Shown: positions 26,609 to 36,497, numbered from the stretch's first letter. The stretch: 64,000 nt of DNA from PXAP01 sp964421595 (GCA_964421595.1 CAYQXY010000010.1:55687-119686); one strand, 5' to 3'. Made by a program: numbers and translations. The notes: generated from the sequence alone by a model not told the origin.

Positions 26609-27223
26609 TTAAAACAGGGCAAATTCGTCTGAAATGACGAATTTGCAACCCCTTTGCCTCAAATTGTTTTTTATTATTTCAAATTCATCAGCATCAATTG
26701 GACGGGTTGCATCCTCAATAAGGTTAACTGAAAATCCTTCCTTAAGGGCGTCTGTAATAGAAAACTGAACACAAACATCTGCCGCAAGTCCGCAGAACCA
26801 GAGTTCGGTTGCTTTTCGTTCCCGGAGGTACCCGGCCAATCCGGTACTTTTTTCGTGTCCGTTATCATAAAATCCACTGTAACTGTCAATAAACTTATCC
26901 ATACCTTTTCTGAAAACAGCTTCAACTTTAGCCATATCCAGATCAGGATGAAAATCAGCTCCTTTTGACTTTTGCACACAATGATCCGGCCATAGTATCT
27001 GGCTCATGCCTTTCCACTGTATAGTACTGAAAGGATCCTTACCCGGATGATTAGATGCAAAACTAATATGGTCTTCAGGGTGCCAGTCCTGCGTTGCAAT
27101 CACAAGTTCAAATTTTTCCTGAATACGGTTAATAACCGGAACTAATTCATCACCCCCGGGAACTTCAAGTGAACCCCCGGGAATAAAATCATTTTGAATA
27201 TCAATAATTACCAGTGTCTTCAT
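26609..27223 (-). CDS. pncA: Nicotinamidase/pyrazinamidase
   Basis: Cysteine hydrolase of 204 residues that deamidates nicotinamide to nicotinate in NAD salvage. Catalytic triad residues are visible: Asp8 (IIDIQNDF), Lys106 (FRKGMDK) and Cys151 (GLAADVCVQFS). Metal ligands Asp47, His49 (QDWHPEDH) and His81 (PDHCVQ) are present. The last codons form an 11-bp hairpin at 26619-26646 that may act as a terminator. The gene is monocistronic and convergent with the CBM48 gene. Confidence 0.95.
   Translation of the reverse strand: MKTLVIIDIQNDFIPGGSLEVPGGDELVPVINRIQEKFELVIATQDWHPEDHISFASNHPGKDPFSTIQWKGMSQILWPDHCVQKSKGADFHPDLDMAKVEAVFRKGMDKFIDSYSGFYDNGHEKSTGLAGYLRERKATELWFCGLAADVCVQFSITDALKEGFSVNLIEDATRPIDADEFEIIKNNLRQRGCKFVISDEFALF
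26619..26646 (-). terminator. Hairpin inside the 3' end of pncA
   Basis: Perfect 11-bp inverted repeat GCAAATTCGTC / GACGAATTTGC around a 6-base loop, within the last dozen codons of pncA. On the pncA strand it is followed after a few bases by the T-containing TTTTAAAAAGTTTTT stretch. This would fit an intrinsic terminator overlapping the coding end, although the U tract is interrupted. Confidence 0.45.
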
Positions 27224-27486
27224 TTAACATTCATTATTAAGGTCTGCTAATTACCCTGCTAACCATCTCCAGAAAAGACTATCACTTATCCATCAAGGAA
27301 ATCAATGAAAATTCAACCGTATTAATCTTGTATTGTTATTATTAAAATTGCTTTAGTACTATTATGCCTATTTGATTTTCCTGTAACCTGAACTGTATTT
27401 GGTTCGTATTTTGATATGTTGATGTGATAGTAACTTTAATAATAACAAAAAACTTCCTGATGCGTTCAATTATTAAATTTCTAAAT

Positions 27487-28230
27487 ATGATAAAAAAAAT
27501 TCTGCCTTTTATTTTAATTTTCATATTCTCAGGATGCGCGGAATTACAGCAAATTGCCAGGGACATCGAAACACCTCGCCCGCTGACCAACCAGGAGGTA
27601 ATTAACGGACTCAGACAGGCGCTTGTTATCGGATCAGATTCGGCTTCTAAAAGACTTGCTGAGGTCGACGGGTATTATCGTGATGAACTGGTAAGGATAT
27701 TGCTTCCCCCTGAAGCTGAAATAATAACAAGGAACCTATCATTATTGCCGGGTGGTGAAAAGCTCATTGAAGACGTGATTCTCCGTATCAACCGGGCTGC
27801 CGAGGATGCAGCAAGGGAAGCAGCACCGGTATTTGCCAGGGCTGTTACCAATATGACCATTCAGGATGGATTTGATATACTGAGGGGCGAAAATGATGCC
27901 GCAACAAAATATCTGAGGTCCCGGACTTTTGATGAACTTTTCAGCCTCTACCAGCCTAAAATCCAGAATTCTCTCGACAGGCCATTAATAGGGAATGTCT
28001 CTGCAAGTGATTCCTGGAACACTCTTACGAGTCAGTGGAACAGGCTTGCGGGTTCGGCAGTCGGCAGAATATCAGATTTAAAAACCGTAGATACCCAACT
28101 GGACAGGCATCTCACTAACCAGGCTCTTGACGGACTGTTTCTTAAACTGGCCGTTGAGGAAGAAAAAATACGAACTAACCCTGCCGCCAGGGTAACTGAC
28201 TTGCTCAGGAGGGTCTTCGGCCAGGGTTGA
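27487..28230 (+). CDS. DUF4197 lipoprotein
   Basis: Lipoprotein of 247 residues from ATG 27487 (MIKKILPFILIF) with lipobox IFSGC (Cys17). The mature part is helical and matches DUF4197: LTNQEVINGLRQALVIGSDSA, LLPPEAEIITRNLSLLPGGEKLIEDVILRINRAAEDAA, and the C-terminal LTNQALDGLFLKLAVEEEKIRTNPAARVTDLLRRVF. The function is unknown. It is monocistronic and ends before the terminator at 28343. Confidence 0.9.
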   Translation: MIKKILPFILIFIFSGCAELQQIARDIETPRPLTNQEVINGLRQALVIGSDSASKRLAEVDGYYRDELVRILLPPEAEIITRNLSLLPGGEKLIEDVILRINRAAEDAAREAAPVFARAVTNMTIQDGFDILRGENDAATKYLRSRTFDELFSLYQPKIQNSLDRPLIGNVSASDSWNTLTSQWNRLAGSAVGRISDLKTVDTQLDRHLTNQALDGLFLKLAVEEEKIRTNPAARVTDLLRRVFGQG

Positions 28231-28342
28231 TATCCTTATAAAATGTTCAGACAGGCTATATAACACTTTTAAATCCCGAACAAGAGGGAATTGTCTATAG
28301 TTACTTTACGGAAAAACTATTTAAAAACAGTTAATAAACAGT

Positions 28343-28379
28343 AAAATTCCCCTCCCTGTAATATAAGGAGGGGAGTTTT
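28343..28379. terminator. Bidirectional intrinsic terminator
   Basis: Stem AAAATTCCCCTCC / GGAGGGGAGTTTT (one G-T pair) around an 11-base loop. A T run follows on the + strand and an A run precedes it, so it works for the minus strand as well. It sits between two convergent genes, the DUF4197 lipoprotein and the PHP-like hydrolase. Confidence 0.8.
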
Positions 28380-28398
28380 TTAAAACTGTAAGGAAAAG

Positions 28399-29205
28399 TT
28401 AAACCACTTTTCGTCCGGGAATAAAAAAATCATCATACCTGAGGTTGCACTTCTTTGCAATCATCTTGCAGTAAGCCAGTCTGCCAGCATTATTATTCCT
28501 CGCATCAGAACCGAAAGTGAATTTCAGTCCAGCCTCTTTAGCCATCAATATGAACCTTTCATGCGGTACCTGGGCCATGTCATTAATCTCTATAGCAATC
28601 TGACGCTTACCGGCAGCCTCAATTATCTGTTCCATCCGCCTGTCGGTCCACAAAGGGTAATAATCCTTAGCTATGCAAACTGGCAAATAGAGGGGCCAGC
28701 CGAACACTTGCATTGGCTCATCCCTGAGTATCTGCAGACTGTAATCCATATACCTTTTCATGAATTCCTCAGTGTTTTCAACATAAGTCTCCAGCTGCCA
28801 GATTCTTTTAAATTCTCCGCCGCTAAGCGGGATGGTCTGAGGATCCATTAAGATATAATCAAGCTGATCAATTACCTGCTGAGAGAAACTTTTGTTCCAT
28901 CCGGGGGTCATTGGCTGCAATCCGATATAAACCGGGTATTTTCTCAATTTGTTGATATAATCCAGCAGGTCTTTGTCATTTTTAATGGCCCAGTCAGAAG
29001 GATGCTCTACAATGCCAAACCTGACACCTCTTTTTTCGGCAATTTCCATCATTCTGTCTATCCCGAATTCTCCTGTTAAATGAACATGCATGTCAATAAG
29101 GGGAAAATCATACCTTTCAGACTGCTTAAAAGATGTTAGCCATGGCGATGCAGTCATGATCGTTGCAGTAATGCCGGCCTTTTTTATAAATTCTCTTCTT
29201 TCCAT
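28399..29205 (-). CDS. PHP-like metal-dependent hydrolase with twin-arginine signal
   Basis: Protein of 268 residues. The N-terminus MERREFIKKAGITATIMTAS resembles a Tat signal (RRxFIKK then a hydrophobic stretch). The body looks like a PHP/polymerase-histidinol-phosphatase-type TIM barrel: a metal motif DMHVHL near residue 38, IVEHP, IEINDMAQVPHE and FGSDARNNNAG. Metal-ligand His, Glu and Asp are in the expected order. The substrate is unknown; exported PHP-like proteins occur in Bacteroidota sugar and phosphoester regions. It is divergent from the sensor kinase at 29318. Confidence 0.75.
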   Translation of the reverse strand: MERREFIKKAGITATIMTASPWLTSFKQSERYDFPLIDMHVHLTGEFGIDRMMEIAEKRGVRFGIVEHPSDWAIKNDKDLLDYINKLRKYPVYIGLQPMTPGWNKSFSQQVIDQLDYILMDPQTIPLSGGEFKRIWQLETYVENTEEFMKRYMDYSLQILRDEPMQVFGWPLYLPVCIAKDYYPLWTDRRMEQIIEAAGKRQIAIEINDMAQVPHERFILMAKEAGLKFTFGSDARNNNAGRLAYCKMIAKKCNLRYDDFFIPGRKVV

Positions 29206-29317
29206 AATTATTGATTTTAATTGTATAAATTATTTAATTTGTAAACCGTCCGGTAATTCATGATCAAATTACTTGCTTATATTCGCGCTTTTCAATGGGT
29301 ATTCTTAACCAATTCAT

Positions 29318-31627
29318 ATGGATATTATTAACCAGATAATAGAGCAGAATCAAAGTATTCTGGTTACCATTGCCGAAATAGCGGTATTTTCTGTATTTAT
29401 ATCATTGATTTTATACCATATAATAATTTATGCAGGTCGCAGGAACTCTCCCGAAGGCAGTCTTTACCTTTATATGACAATGCTCCTTTCCGGGCTTCTT
29501 TTGTATATCTTCCTTGACACGAACATGTATTATATCTTAGTGTCACTCACACTGGATACCAATAAATGGACATCATTTTTTACCGCAGTAAGCTGGCTGA
29601 TAATATTCAGGAGCATTCAGCAGCTGCTCAACAACTCAATCAATCCGCCGGAAAGAGTAAAAAGAATTACCGGGAATGCCCTTGCCGTTTACCTGATTTC
29701 ACTATTATTGTGGCTCTCCCCTGTTATACCTGCCCTGACTGTATATCACAGGCAGATATTCATAATCTTCTGGTTTTTTAACGGACTCTTTATCGCATTG
29801 TATTCAGCCACTTACTTATATACACTTTATTCAGGGCACAATAAGGCTGAAACCGGGATCAGGATAATAACAGTAACTGCTTTGTGCTACATTCTGTATA
29901 TCTGGTTTTACAGGCTTGCTATAACAATCTACCCTGTCCACCTTCTGCTGCCCTTCTGGCTCATAAATAATATCCTGAAGATCGGAGTGGCATTTACCTT
30001 TGCCCTCTCACTTGCAGTCAGGTTCAACAGGGAATTTTCCGATCTTATCCTGCTGAAAGAAGATCTGCAAAGGAAGGTAGAAGAAAAAACATCTGAACTG
30101 CAACAGGCTAATAAAAAAATAGAGGCATCAAGCAAGATCAAAACCGATTATTTCATCAATGTGGCTCATGAGACCAAGACTCCACTTACGCTAATAGGGA
30201 ATTATCTCGACCGCTATATTAAAATTAACGGAAAGTCAGAAGAGCTTACAATAATCAGCAACAATTTTGATCTTCTGCGGGAAACCATGGTTCGCTTCCT
30301 TGATACCGAAAAGTTTGAAAAGGACAAGGAATTTTATAGCCACGATCAATTGATCTCTGCTTCGAACCTGGTTAAAACTAAAACGCCCCTTTACAGGGAG
30401 CTTGCCCGGAATAAAAACAGGATTTTTGTTTCCGGGGCTGAAGAAAATATCATTTTGAAGGCCGATCAGCTTGCAATTGAAAGAATCATTAATAATCTTT
30501 TTGATAATGCATTGAAATTTACAGAAGAATTTGACACCATCTCATTAACCCTACGAAAGGTTCAGGATTCAGCAGTCATTGCAGTTTCAGATAGCGGACC
30601 GGGAATTGACAGCAAATCAATTCCTGCAATCTTTCAGCCCTATTACCAGCTTGATAACCGTGAAAAAAACCTTGCAGGCCTGGGGATGGGGCTATATATA
30701 GTGAAAAGGATTGTTGACTCCCTTAACGGGGAAATTAACGTAGAGGCAAATCCCGGGGGAGGCACAATTTTTTCCGTAATCCTGCCGGCATATGCAGAGG
30801 CAGAAAACATTTCAACGATTTCAGAGTACAACATTCAGCCCGTTTTGCCTGTCCCTGAAACAGCCACCGGCGTTCTTTCTCCCGGTCACCATTCCCCCGC
30901 CAGTAACCAGCCTTCAGGTGAAAAAAAAGCAGTTGGTAATATGCATGAATACAGTCCGGCACGAAAAAATATCCTTGTAATCGAAGATAATAAAGATATG
31001 CTCAGGTATTTATGTGACGAATTATCGGCTGAATACAACGTATTTAAGGCTGTTAACGGCACAGATGCTTTAACCCTGCTCAAGGCTTCCCCCGGTCAGG
31101 ACCTTATCCTGTCCGATGTCATGATGGATTCGATGGACGGTTTTGAATTTTTCGATATCATCAGCCTTGATTCAAGATTTAATACCATTCCTTTCCTTTT
31201 CATTACTGCCAGATCTGATCAGCAGGAAAAGATCAATATGCTTAACAGGGGTGTGACTGATTACCTGTACAAACCCTTCTCTGTCGATGAACTAAAGGCC
31301 AAAATACGATCAGCCCTGAAGAATGCCGAATCACAACGCAAATCGGGTATAAATGACGCTATTGAAACGCTTAACTTAAAGCTTGTTAATAAAACTGTAA
31401 ATGTACCGGGCGATAAGTGGGAGGTTTTCACTTTAAGAGCCAGGGATTCCGGTTTAACCAAACGGCAAATCGAAATTATCAGGGAAGTGGAAAAAGGTTC
31501 TGAATATAAGCAGATAGCCGACAGACTCAATATTTCACCGAAAACGGTCCATCGTCATATGCAGATTCTTTTCGAAAAATTCAATGTTCACTCAAAGATT
31601 GAACTCCTGAAAGCATTGTTCGAATGA
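29318..31627 (+). CDS. Hybrid sensor kinase with REC and LuxR-type HTH
   Basis: One-polypeptide signalling protein of 769 residues. About seven N-terminal helices (15-235) are followed by a coiled-coil (245-270). The HisKA-like region has phospho-acceptor His284 in NVAHETKTPL, and the ATPase domain has NNLFDNALK (392-400), DSGPG and GLGMGLYIVK. The receiver domain (551-665) has Asp600 and Lys652. A C-terminal GerE/LuxR helix-turn-helix (712-769) reads LTKRQIEIIREVEKG and ISPKTVHRHMQILFEKF. It can thus sense a membrane signal and bind DNA itself. The H-box reads HETKTPL rather than HEIRTPL. Targets may include neighbouring genes; not shown. Confidence 0.92.
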   Translation: MDIINQIIEQNQSILVTIAEIAVFSVFISLILYHIIIYAGRRNSPEGSLYLYMTMLLSGLLLYIFLDTNMYYILVSLTLDTNKWTSFFTAVSWLIIFRSIQQLLNNSINPPERVKRITGNALAVYLISLLLWLSPVIPALTVYHRQIFIIFWFFNGLFIALYSATYLYTLYSGHNKAETGIRIITVTALCYILYIWFYRLAITIYPVHLLLPFWLINNILKIGVAFTFALSLAVRFNREFSDLILLKEDLQRKVEEKTSELQQANKKIEASSKIKTDYFINVAHETKTPLTLIGNYLDRYIKINGKSEELTIISNNFDLLRETMVRFLDTEKFEKDKEFYSHDQLISASNLVKTKTPLYRELARNKNRIFVSGAEENIILKADQLAIERIINNLFDNALKFTEEFDTISLTLRKVQDSAVIAVSDSGPGIDSKSIPAIFQPYYQLDNREKNLAGLGMGLYIVKRIVDSLNGEINVEANPGGGTIFSVILPAYAEAENISTISEYNIQPVLPVPETATGVLSPGHHSPASNQPSGEKKAVGNMHEYSPARKNILVIEDNKDMLRYLCDELSAEYNVFKAVNGTDALTLLKASPGQDLILSDVMMDSMDGFEFFDIISLDSRFNTIPFLFITARSDQQEKINMLNRGVTDYLYKPFSVDELKAKIRSALKNAESQRKSGINDAIETLNLKLVNKTVNVPGDKWEVFTLRARDSGLTKRQIEIIREVEKGSEYKQIADRLNISPKTVHRHMQILFEKFNVHSKIELLKALFE

Positions 31628-31694
31628 CTTCTCCGATAATCATGAAATGTACATGAAATGTTTTAATCTGATATTACACACAAACGGGTTTTGC

Positions 31695-31946
31695 TCATCC
31701 ACTTACATAAAATAAAGTTTGGATCAGATGAGGCTTTCCCATTTCCAATGTGTAATGCCGTGACATAAGGAAAATCTCAAGGATAACAGCCGTAATTGCC
31801 AGTAATAAAAGGCCCTGGTAATAATTAAAAGGACTTTTCCGGTTTTGCCCCCGAAGAAAAAACACTGAAAGGATAATAGCCTGGATGATACCAAGGAATA
31901 TAAAAACACTGAACAAATTTATACGGATACCGGGCATACTATTCAT
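31695..31946 (-). pseudogene. N-terminal remnant of a membrane AraC-type regulator
   Basis: An open frame of 83 residues with two to three hydrophobic helices: INLFSVFIFLGIIQAIILSVFFL, then NYYQGLLLLAITAVILEIFLM. This is the pattern of the N-terminal membrane part of Bacteroidota AraC-family regulators (helices, then a C-terminal AraC HTH). Here the frame stops at 31697 and there is no room for the rest before the end of the sensor-kinase gene. I read it as a truncated remnant; a small functional membrane protein is a less likely alternative. Confidence 0.55.
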
Positions 31947-32022
31947 CTCATTAATGTGATGAGTCCAGATTCCTGGCTTACTCCAAATGGTTTACAAAAT
32001 AATCGATGATTTTTATTATAAA

Positions 32023-32574
32023 CTATTCCGGTTTATAAGGCTCGTAATCAAGGCTATCGATGACAGAGGTCAATTTCCCGAGTTCAGTTGAAGAAAACAT
32101 TTTTCCGGCCAGTTCCGCGAGGCTGCCATCTTCCTTAAAACCATCCTTTAATCTTCCGACAGCAGTCCTTAAGACCAGGTCATGATCAAATGCCAGTGCA
32201 GGTATATCTTTCAGCTTGAACCACCTGGCGTTGACAGCATCATCACCTGCAACAGGGTTATTTTCAGATATTTTCACAATTGACATATAGGCAACTGTTA
32301 TTACCCGCTCTCTTGGATCACGGTCTACGGCGCTGTAAGCCCCTACCTGCTCCAGGTACAACCCGTTGAGTCCTGTCTCCTCCTTAAGTTCCCTGGCTGC
32401 ACATTGCAAAGTAGTCTCATCCATATTCATGAATCCACCCGGGAATGTCCATCGACCTTTATACGGTTCCTGGCCACGTTCAATAAGTAAAACGCTCAAA
32501 TCGTCTCCGTCAAACCCAAAAACCACGCAATCAGCACTTACAGAGGGTTTAGGATAATCATAAGTATATTTCAT
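32023..32574 (-). CDS. NUDIX hydrolase
   Basis: NUDIX-fold hydrolase of 183 residues from ATG 32574 (MKYTYDYPKPSVSAD). The Nudix box begins GGFMNMDETTLQCAA and continues RELKEETGL, fitting G-x5-E-x7-REUxEExGU exactly. The C-terminal part ARWFKLKDIPALAFDHDLVL resembles the NrtR/ADP-ribose-type group, but the C-terminal winged-helix DNA-binding part of NrtR is not convincingly present. The likely substrate is a nucleoside-diphosphate derivative. It is downstream of the sulfatase in the same direction, about 90 bases away. Confidence 0.9.
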   Translation of the reverse strand: MKYTYDYPKPSVSADCVVFGFDGDDLSVLLIERGQEPYKGRWTFPGGFMNMDETTLQCAARELKEETGLNGLYLEQVGAYSAVDRDPRERVITVAYMSIVKISENNPVAGDDAVNARWFKLKDIPALAFDHDLVLRTAVGRLKDGFKEDGSLAELAGKMFSSTELGKLTSVIDSLDYEPYKPE

Positions 32575-32665
32575 CTTGTCTTGATAGTTTATTACCTTAA
32601 ATAGCCATACATCACCATTGTTTATCGGAAACTGAAATTTTCCGGCCACAGGTGTGTCAGGTGAA

Positions 32666-34279
32666 TCAGTTTACATTTGCCCGTATTGCCCACTCTTCCC
32701 ACATTGCGGCCAGATCATTCACTCTTTCAGGAAATTTGCCGGCAAGGTTGTTCATTTCGGTCCGGTCATTTTCAAGATCATACAGCTGCCATGAATCACC
32801 CTCAGAAACCAGCTTCCATTTTCCCTGCCTTACCGCACGGTATCCAAGATGCTCCCAGAACAAGGCATCATGCTCCTTCTGTTCATATCCGCTGAAAAGC
32901 GGATACAAACTGATTCCTTCCAGCGGAGTTATCTGCTGATTTCTATATACTTGCGGATAACTACCTCCAGCAAGTTCTATGAACGTGGGCATAAGGTCGA
33001 TGATATGCCCTACATGGCTTTCTGTTCTTCCTGTATCAATAACGACGGGCCAGTGAGCGATCATTGGTGTGGCTATTCCTCCCTCATGCATCCAGCGTTT
33101 GTACCGGCGGTAGGGTGTGTTTGAAGCATTCGCCCATCCCGGACCATAGGCGGCATATGTGTCAGGGCCACCCGGATAAATTGAAGGATTCGTCCCGCCA
33201 TTTTCGAAAAAACCGTGACGGGTTTCAGTGCCCTGGATAATTTCATTGCTTGCCCCATTATCAGAGAGAAAAATTATAAGCGTATTTTCAAATTTACCCT
33301 CCCTCTTCAGAGCTTCGACCAACTGTCCGATACCCAGATCCATGCTGTAAACCATTGCTGCATATACTGCCATCCTGTGAGCCTCCCACTCTTTATTTGG
33401 AGTATCAGCCCAGGGCAGTATATTGTCCTCCCTGGGAGAAAGCAGCCAGTTCTCATTAATTATTCCGCCTTTAACCATCCTTTCATACCGCTCTTCACGC
33501 AACATATCCCATCCTTTATCATATAAGCCTTTAAACTTTTCAATATGTTCAGGCCTGGCATGCAAGGGCCAGTGAGGGGCCACATGAGCGATGTACAGTA
33601 AAAAGGGTTTATCTTTATCTGCTTCTTCAACAAATCGTACAGCCTGATCACTTATAGCATCAGTGTAATAAAAGTCATTCCATGGCTCAATAAATTCATT
33701 GTCCATCATTAGGCTTACTGGATCAAAAAAGCTGCCGGCACCGGCCAGCGTACCAAAAAACCTGTCAAATCCTCTCTGCAGGGGCCATGATTCACGATGC
33801 AGTGTAGGTTCCGGATTCTGGTAATCAAAATGCGTTACATGCCACTTGCCACTCATAAATGTCTGATATCCTTCCTGCCGTAGTACCTCGGCAAATGTCA
33901 TACTTGACTCATTCAGCCGTCCCCTGTATCCCGGCGCATCAGTAGGCGCGACCATAGCACCGACTCCTGCCTGGTGTGCATAAAGACCTGTCAGAAGAGA
34001 AGCCCTTGTAGGACAACACCGCCCTCCATTATAGAACTGGGTAAACCGCACTCCGTTTTCAGCCAGCATGTCAATATTAGGAGTAGGTATTTCTCCCCCG
34101 AAACAGCCAATATCGCTGTATCCCATATCATCGGCCATAATCACAATTATATTTGGCCTTTTCACCTCGCTGTCATTGTCTGTATTGCATCCTCCGCTAA
34201 TAATTGCTGAAAGTCCAAGCCCGATAATGCTGATAACTGATGGGTTGTAATTATTGATTACAGTAATTGTTTTGATCAT
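32666..34279 (-). CDS. Secreted sulfatase (formylglycine type)
   Basis: Type I sulfatase of 537 residues. A hydrophobic N-terminus ends in a possible lipobox IISGGC (Cys31). Metal-binding RPNIIVIMADDMGYSD is followed by the sulfatase signature CCPTRASLLTG, with Cys88 as the predicted formylglycine precursor (C-x-P-T-R). Further motifs are SGKWHVTHF, IAHVAPHWPLHARPE and the metal pair LSDNGAS. The C-terminal subdomain runs to about 530. It removes sulfate esters, probably from sulfated polysaccharide, outside the cytoplasm. It lies 95 bases downstream of the DUF5060/DUF4038 gene and is probably co-transcribed with it. Confidence 0.94.
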   Translation of the reverse strand: MIKTITVINNYNPSVISIIGLGLSAIISGGCNTDNDSEVKRPNIIVIMADDMGYSDIGCFGGEIPTPNIDMLAENGVRFTQFYNGGRCCPTRASLLTGLYAHQAGVGAMVAPTDAPGYRGRLNESSMTFAEVLRQEGYQTFMSGKWHVTHFDYQNPEPTLHRESWPLQRGFDRFFGTLAGAGSFFDPVSLMMDNEFIEPWNDFYYTDAISDQAVRFVEEADKDKPFLLYIAHVAPHWPLHARPEHIEKFKGLYDKGWDMLREERYERMVKGGIINENWLLSPREDNILPWADTPNKEWEAHRMAVYAAMVYSMDLGIGQLVEALKREGKFENTLIIFLSDNGASNEIIQGTETRHGFFENGGTNPSIYPGGPDTYAAYGPGWANASNTPYRRYKRWMHEGGIATPMIAHWPVVIDTGRTESHVGHIIDLMPTFIELAGGSYPQVYRNQQITPLEGISLYPLFSGYEQKEHDALFWEHLGYRAVRQGKWKLVSEGDSWQLYDLENDRTEMNNLAGKFPERVNDLAAMWEEWAIRANVN

Positions 34280-34374
34280 GTTGTTATATTGTTTAATTTC
34301 TGTTACTTGTTAGTTTAAATATTTTATCCGGCAACTTTATCCGGATTATAGTATCCAGCCCTTAGAGTTTATAT

Positions 34375-36048
34375 TTAAATTCTTTCAATCAGCATTACCC
34401 AGTCCTGGTATTCCTGCGTGCCGGGATATGAAGTTGGTGAATGTACATATATTTTCCTGCCTCCGCCGTTAATTGATGTAATTTTCCTTTCTCCGTTTGA
34501 TGGATTTAGCCAGGTCAGTTTAAGTTCCCTGGCCCTGCAAAAAACTGTGAGGTCTATGACAGCAAAATCACCGTACCTAAGGTATGCAATTATTTTTTCA
34601 CCTGGTATATTGGCACAATATGCCCCGGGGTAATCCAGCATAAGATCCGGAGACGGTTCGAACCGCCACCATTCAAGCTCTTGCAGGAATCTGGACATCA
34701 CTCCCATTGAGACAGCCCCCGGATAATCAAGTGTATTGGTGCCAAAATCCAAATCCATGGGCCAGGTGTCCGGACCGGCAGGCGATTCAGGAACATGTGC
34801 CTTCCATACATGCCCCCCTGCGTAAGAATGTCCGGCAGCCCCGGACATAAAAGCAGACCATGCACTGAACCTGATATCCATACCGGATGGATTGCCCTCA
34901 ATAAATTCATACCAGGGCTCGGTCACAATAATTGGTTTGTAAGGTTCCTTCCTGTAGCTATCTGCTACAATAAAAGGGGTCAGTTCGTTACGGTATTTTC
35001 CATGTCCCGGCTGACTCTGGTTGTAGTCCATCCATGTTGCATCATGCAACACTTCGGCAGTAGACCATTGCGGGGCATCTGCTCCTCCTTCCCATCCCGG
35101 GGGAGTAGGGTGTGTGCTCACAATCCTTTCATAAGGATCCTCTTCCTTAACCATTTTGCCCAGCTCATCCCAGAACGAAAGGGGATAACCTCCGTTGCCG
35201 TACATGTTATATTCTCCTGCAAGAACCCATATAACATTATAAGCAGCATAACGATGAATAAGATACCTCCACCATCGCTTTAACTGATCCTGGCTTATCA
35301 TCTGGTTCATATTTTCCCTTGCCCACCAGCCATGGATCCATACACTGATACCCTTTTGATTGGCATAAGAGACTATGCTATCGATCTTTTTTATATGCGA
35401 GGGGTCAATGCGCGTAAAATTATCTTCATGAATTGTAGCCTTTTCCCCCCATCCGTTGCCGGGAACAAAAAGCTGCCCAAGTGTAAACCCCTTTTCAGCC
35501 CTGTCGTCGGCAACTTCTTTAAACCTGGCAAATGGAATATCCTTTTTTGCCCAGTTCCACCAGGTATCTCCTATCCAAAGAAATGGTGTACCATCGGCAT
35601 ATTCAAAATACCTGCCTTCCCTTGGTCCCTGCCGGTTTACCCTGATCATGCCCCGGCGAACAGGATTTTCTGAAAGTGCGGATGGTTCCCACTGCCCAAC
35701 TTCAATTTTTCCTGAAGCATTATTCAATCCTTTATCCGCGGAAAAGCTCTGATACTTCCATGTTCCTTCAACCGGAGGGGCAAACCGGACCTTCCATTTA
35801 TTCTCTCCGTCCCAGAAGCCTGTTACAGAATATTCTGATCCCATGGCTCTTCCTGAAGTTCCGGTAAAAACAACTTTAAGGAGATCAGGGCTGCCATCGA
35901 CCGGAATATCTCCATATGGGTTTTCAGGGGTTTCACTGGCTGTAAGGGTAAGTTCAAAAACATCCCAGACTTTAACCGGAGATGCACCAGATGATAATGA
36001 AAAAATTATTAATACACTTATAAGTATAATTGAGTAAAACCTTTTCAT
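34375..36048 (-). CDS. Secreted DUF5060/DUF4038 glycoside-hydrolase-like protein
   Basis: Protein of 557 residues with a signal peptide (about 1-22). A beta-sandwich DUF5060 domain (about 26-118, with VWDVFELTLTAS and FWDGENKWKVRFAPP) is followed by a TIM-barrel DUF4038/apiosidase-like domain (about 130-450, with FEYADGTPFLWIGDTWW, NVIWVLAGEYN and IVTEPWYEF). A C-terminal putative collagen-binding-type domain (about 465-557) completes it. Conserved Glu residues in LAGEYN and VTEPWYE are likely catalytic. By family it cleaves plant or algal polysaccharide side chains; the exact linkage is unknown. It is first in a minus-strand unit with the sulfatase. Confidence 0.88.
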   Translation of the reverse strand: MKRFYSIILISVLIIFSLSSGASPVKVWDVFELTLTASETPENPYGDIPVDGSPDLLKVVFTGTSGRAMGSEYSVTGFWDGENKWKVRFAPPVEGTWKYQSFSADKGLNNASGKIEVGQWEPSALSENPVRRGMIRVNRQGPREGRYFEYADGTPFLWIGDTWWNWAKKDIPFARFKEVADDRAEKGFTLGQLFVPGNGWGEKATIHEDNFTRIDPSHIKKIDSIVSYANQKGISVWIHGWWARENMNQMISQDQLKRWWRYLIHRYAAYNVIWVLAGEYNMYGNGGYPLSFWDELGKMVKEEDPYERIVSTHPTPPGWEGGADAPQWSTAEVLHDATWMDYNQSQPGHGKYRNELTPFIVADSYRKEPYKPIIVTEPWYEFIEGNPSGMDIRFSAWSAFMSGAAGHSYAGGHVWKAHVPESPAGPDTWPMDLDFGTNTLDYPGAVSMGVMSRFLQELEWWRFEPSPDLMLDYPGAYCANIPGEKIIAYLRYGDFAVIDLTVFCRARELKLTWLNPSNGERKITSINGGGRKIYVHSPTSYPGTQEYQDWVMLIERI

Positions 36049-36144
36049 TCCTGTATTTTTGGGATAATCATATTAATATTCAGTTAAATACATCATGGAG
36101 GTAATTGAAATTATGTTTTTCTAACCCATGGATCCGGCTGCTAT

Positions 36145-36232
36145 TTACATTTGTTTGTCAAGTGGTCGCCACGAATGGATCACCCATTCAATTTTCATTT
36201 ATTTGTATTCTTCATCAATTGGGAGATTCATA
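36145..36232 (+). repeat. Dispersed intergenic repeat, copy D (degenerate)
   Basis: Blocks CAAGTGG, CGCCACGAATGGATCACCCAT, TTTCATTTATTTGT and GGGAGATTCAT follow the order of copies A and B, but with more substitutions. It lies in the 449-base divergent gap between the DUF5060 and RraA-like genes; the rest of that gap (to 36497) is AT-rich with no gene that I can see. Confidence 0.5.
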
Positions 36233-36497
36233 ATAAGTTCTTATTAAAAACAAACATTTGCACCTGGTAAGCATGGTGCGTTTATTTCTACAATATTAAG
36301 AAATCCAAATACTTTTCCAATGCGACTTTTGAAATAAACGAAATGGTCTAATTATCAACTACAATTGTCTGAAATGCTAAAATCTTTTAACCCACATAAA
36401 AAAATAACAGGATACAAAGTGTCAGCGCACCAATAATTTTTTTATTTTTATCAAGGTATAACTTTAAATCCTTATCTGCTTACTAATACCTGCCCTG

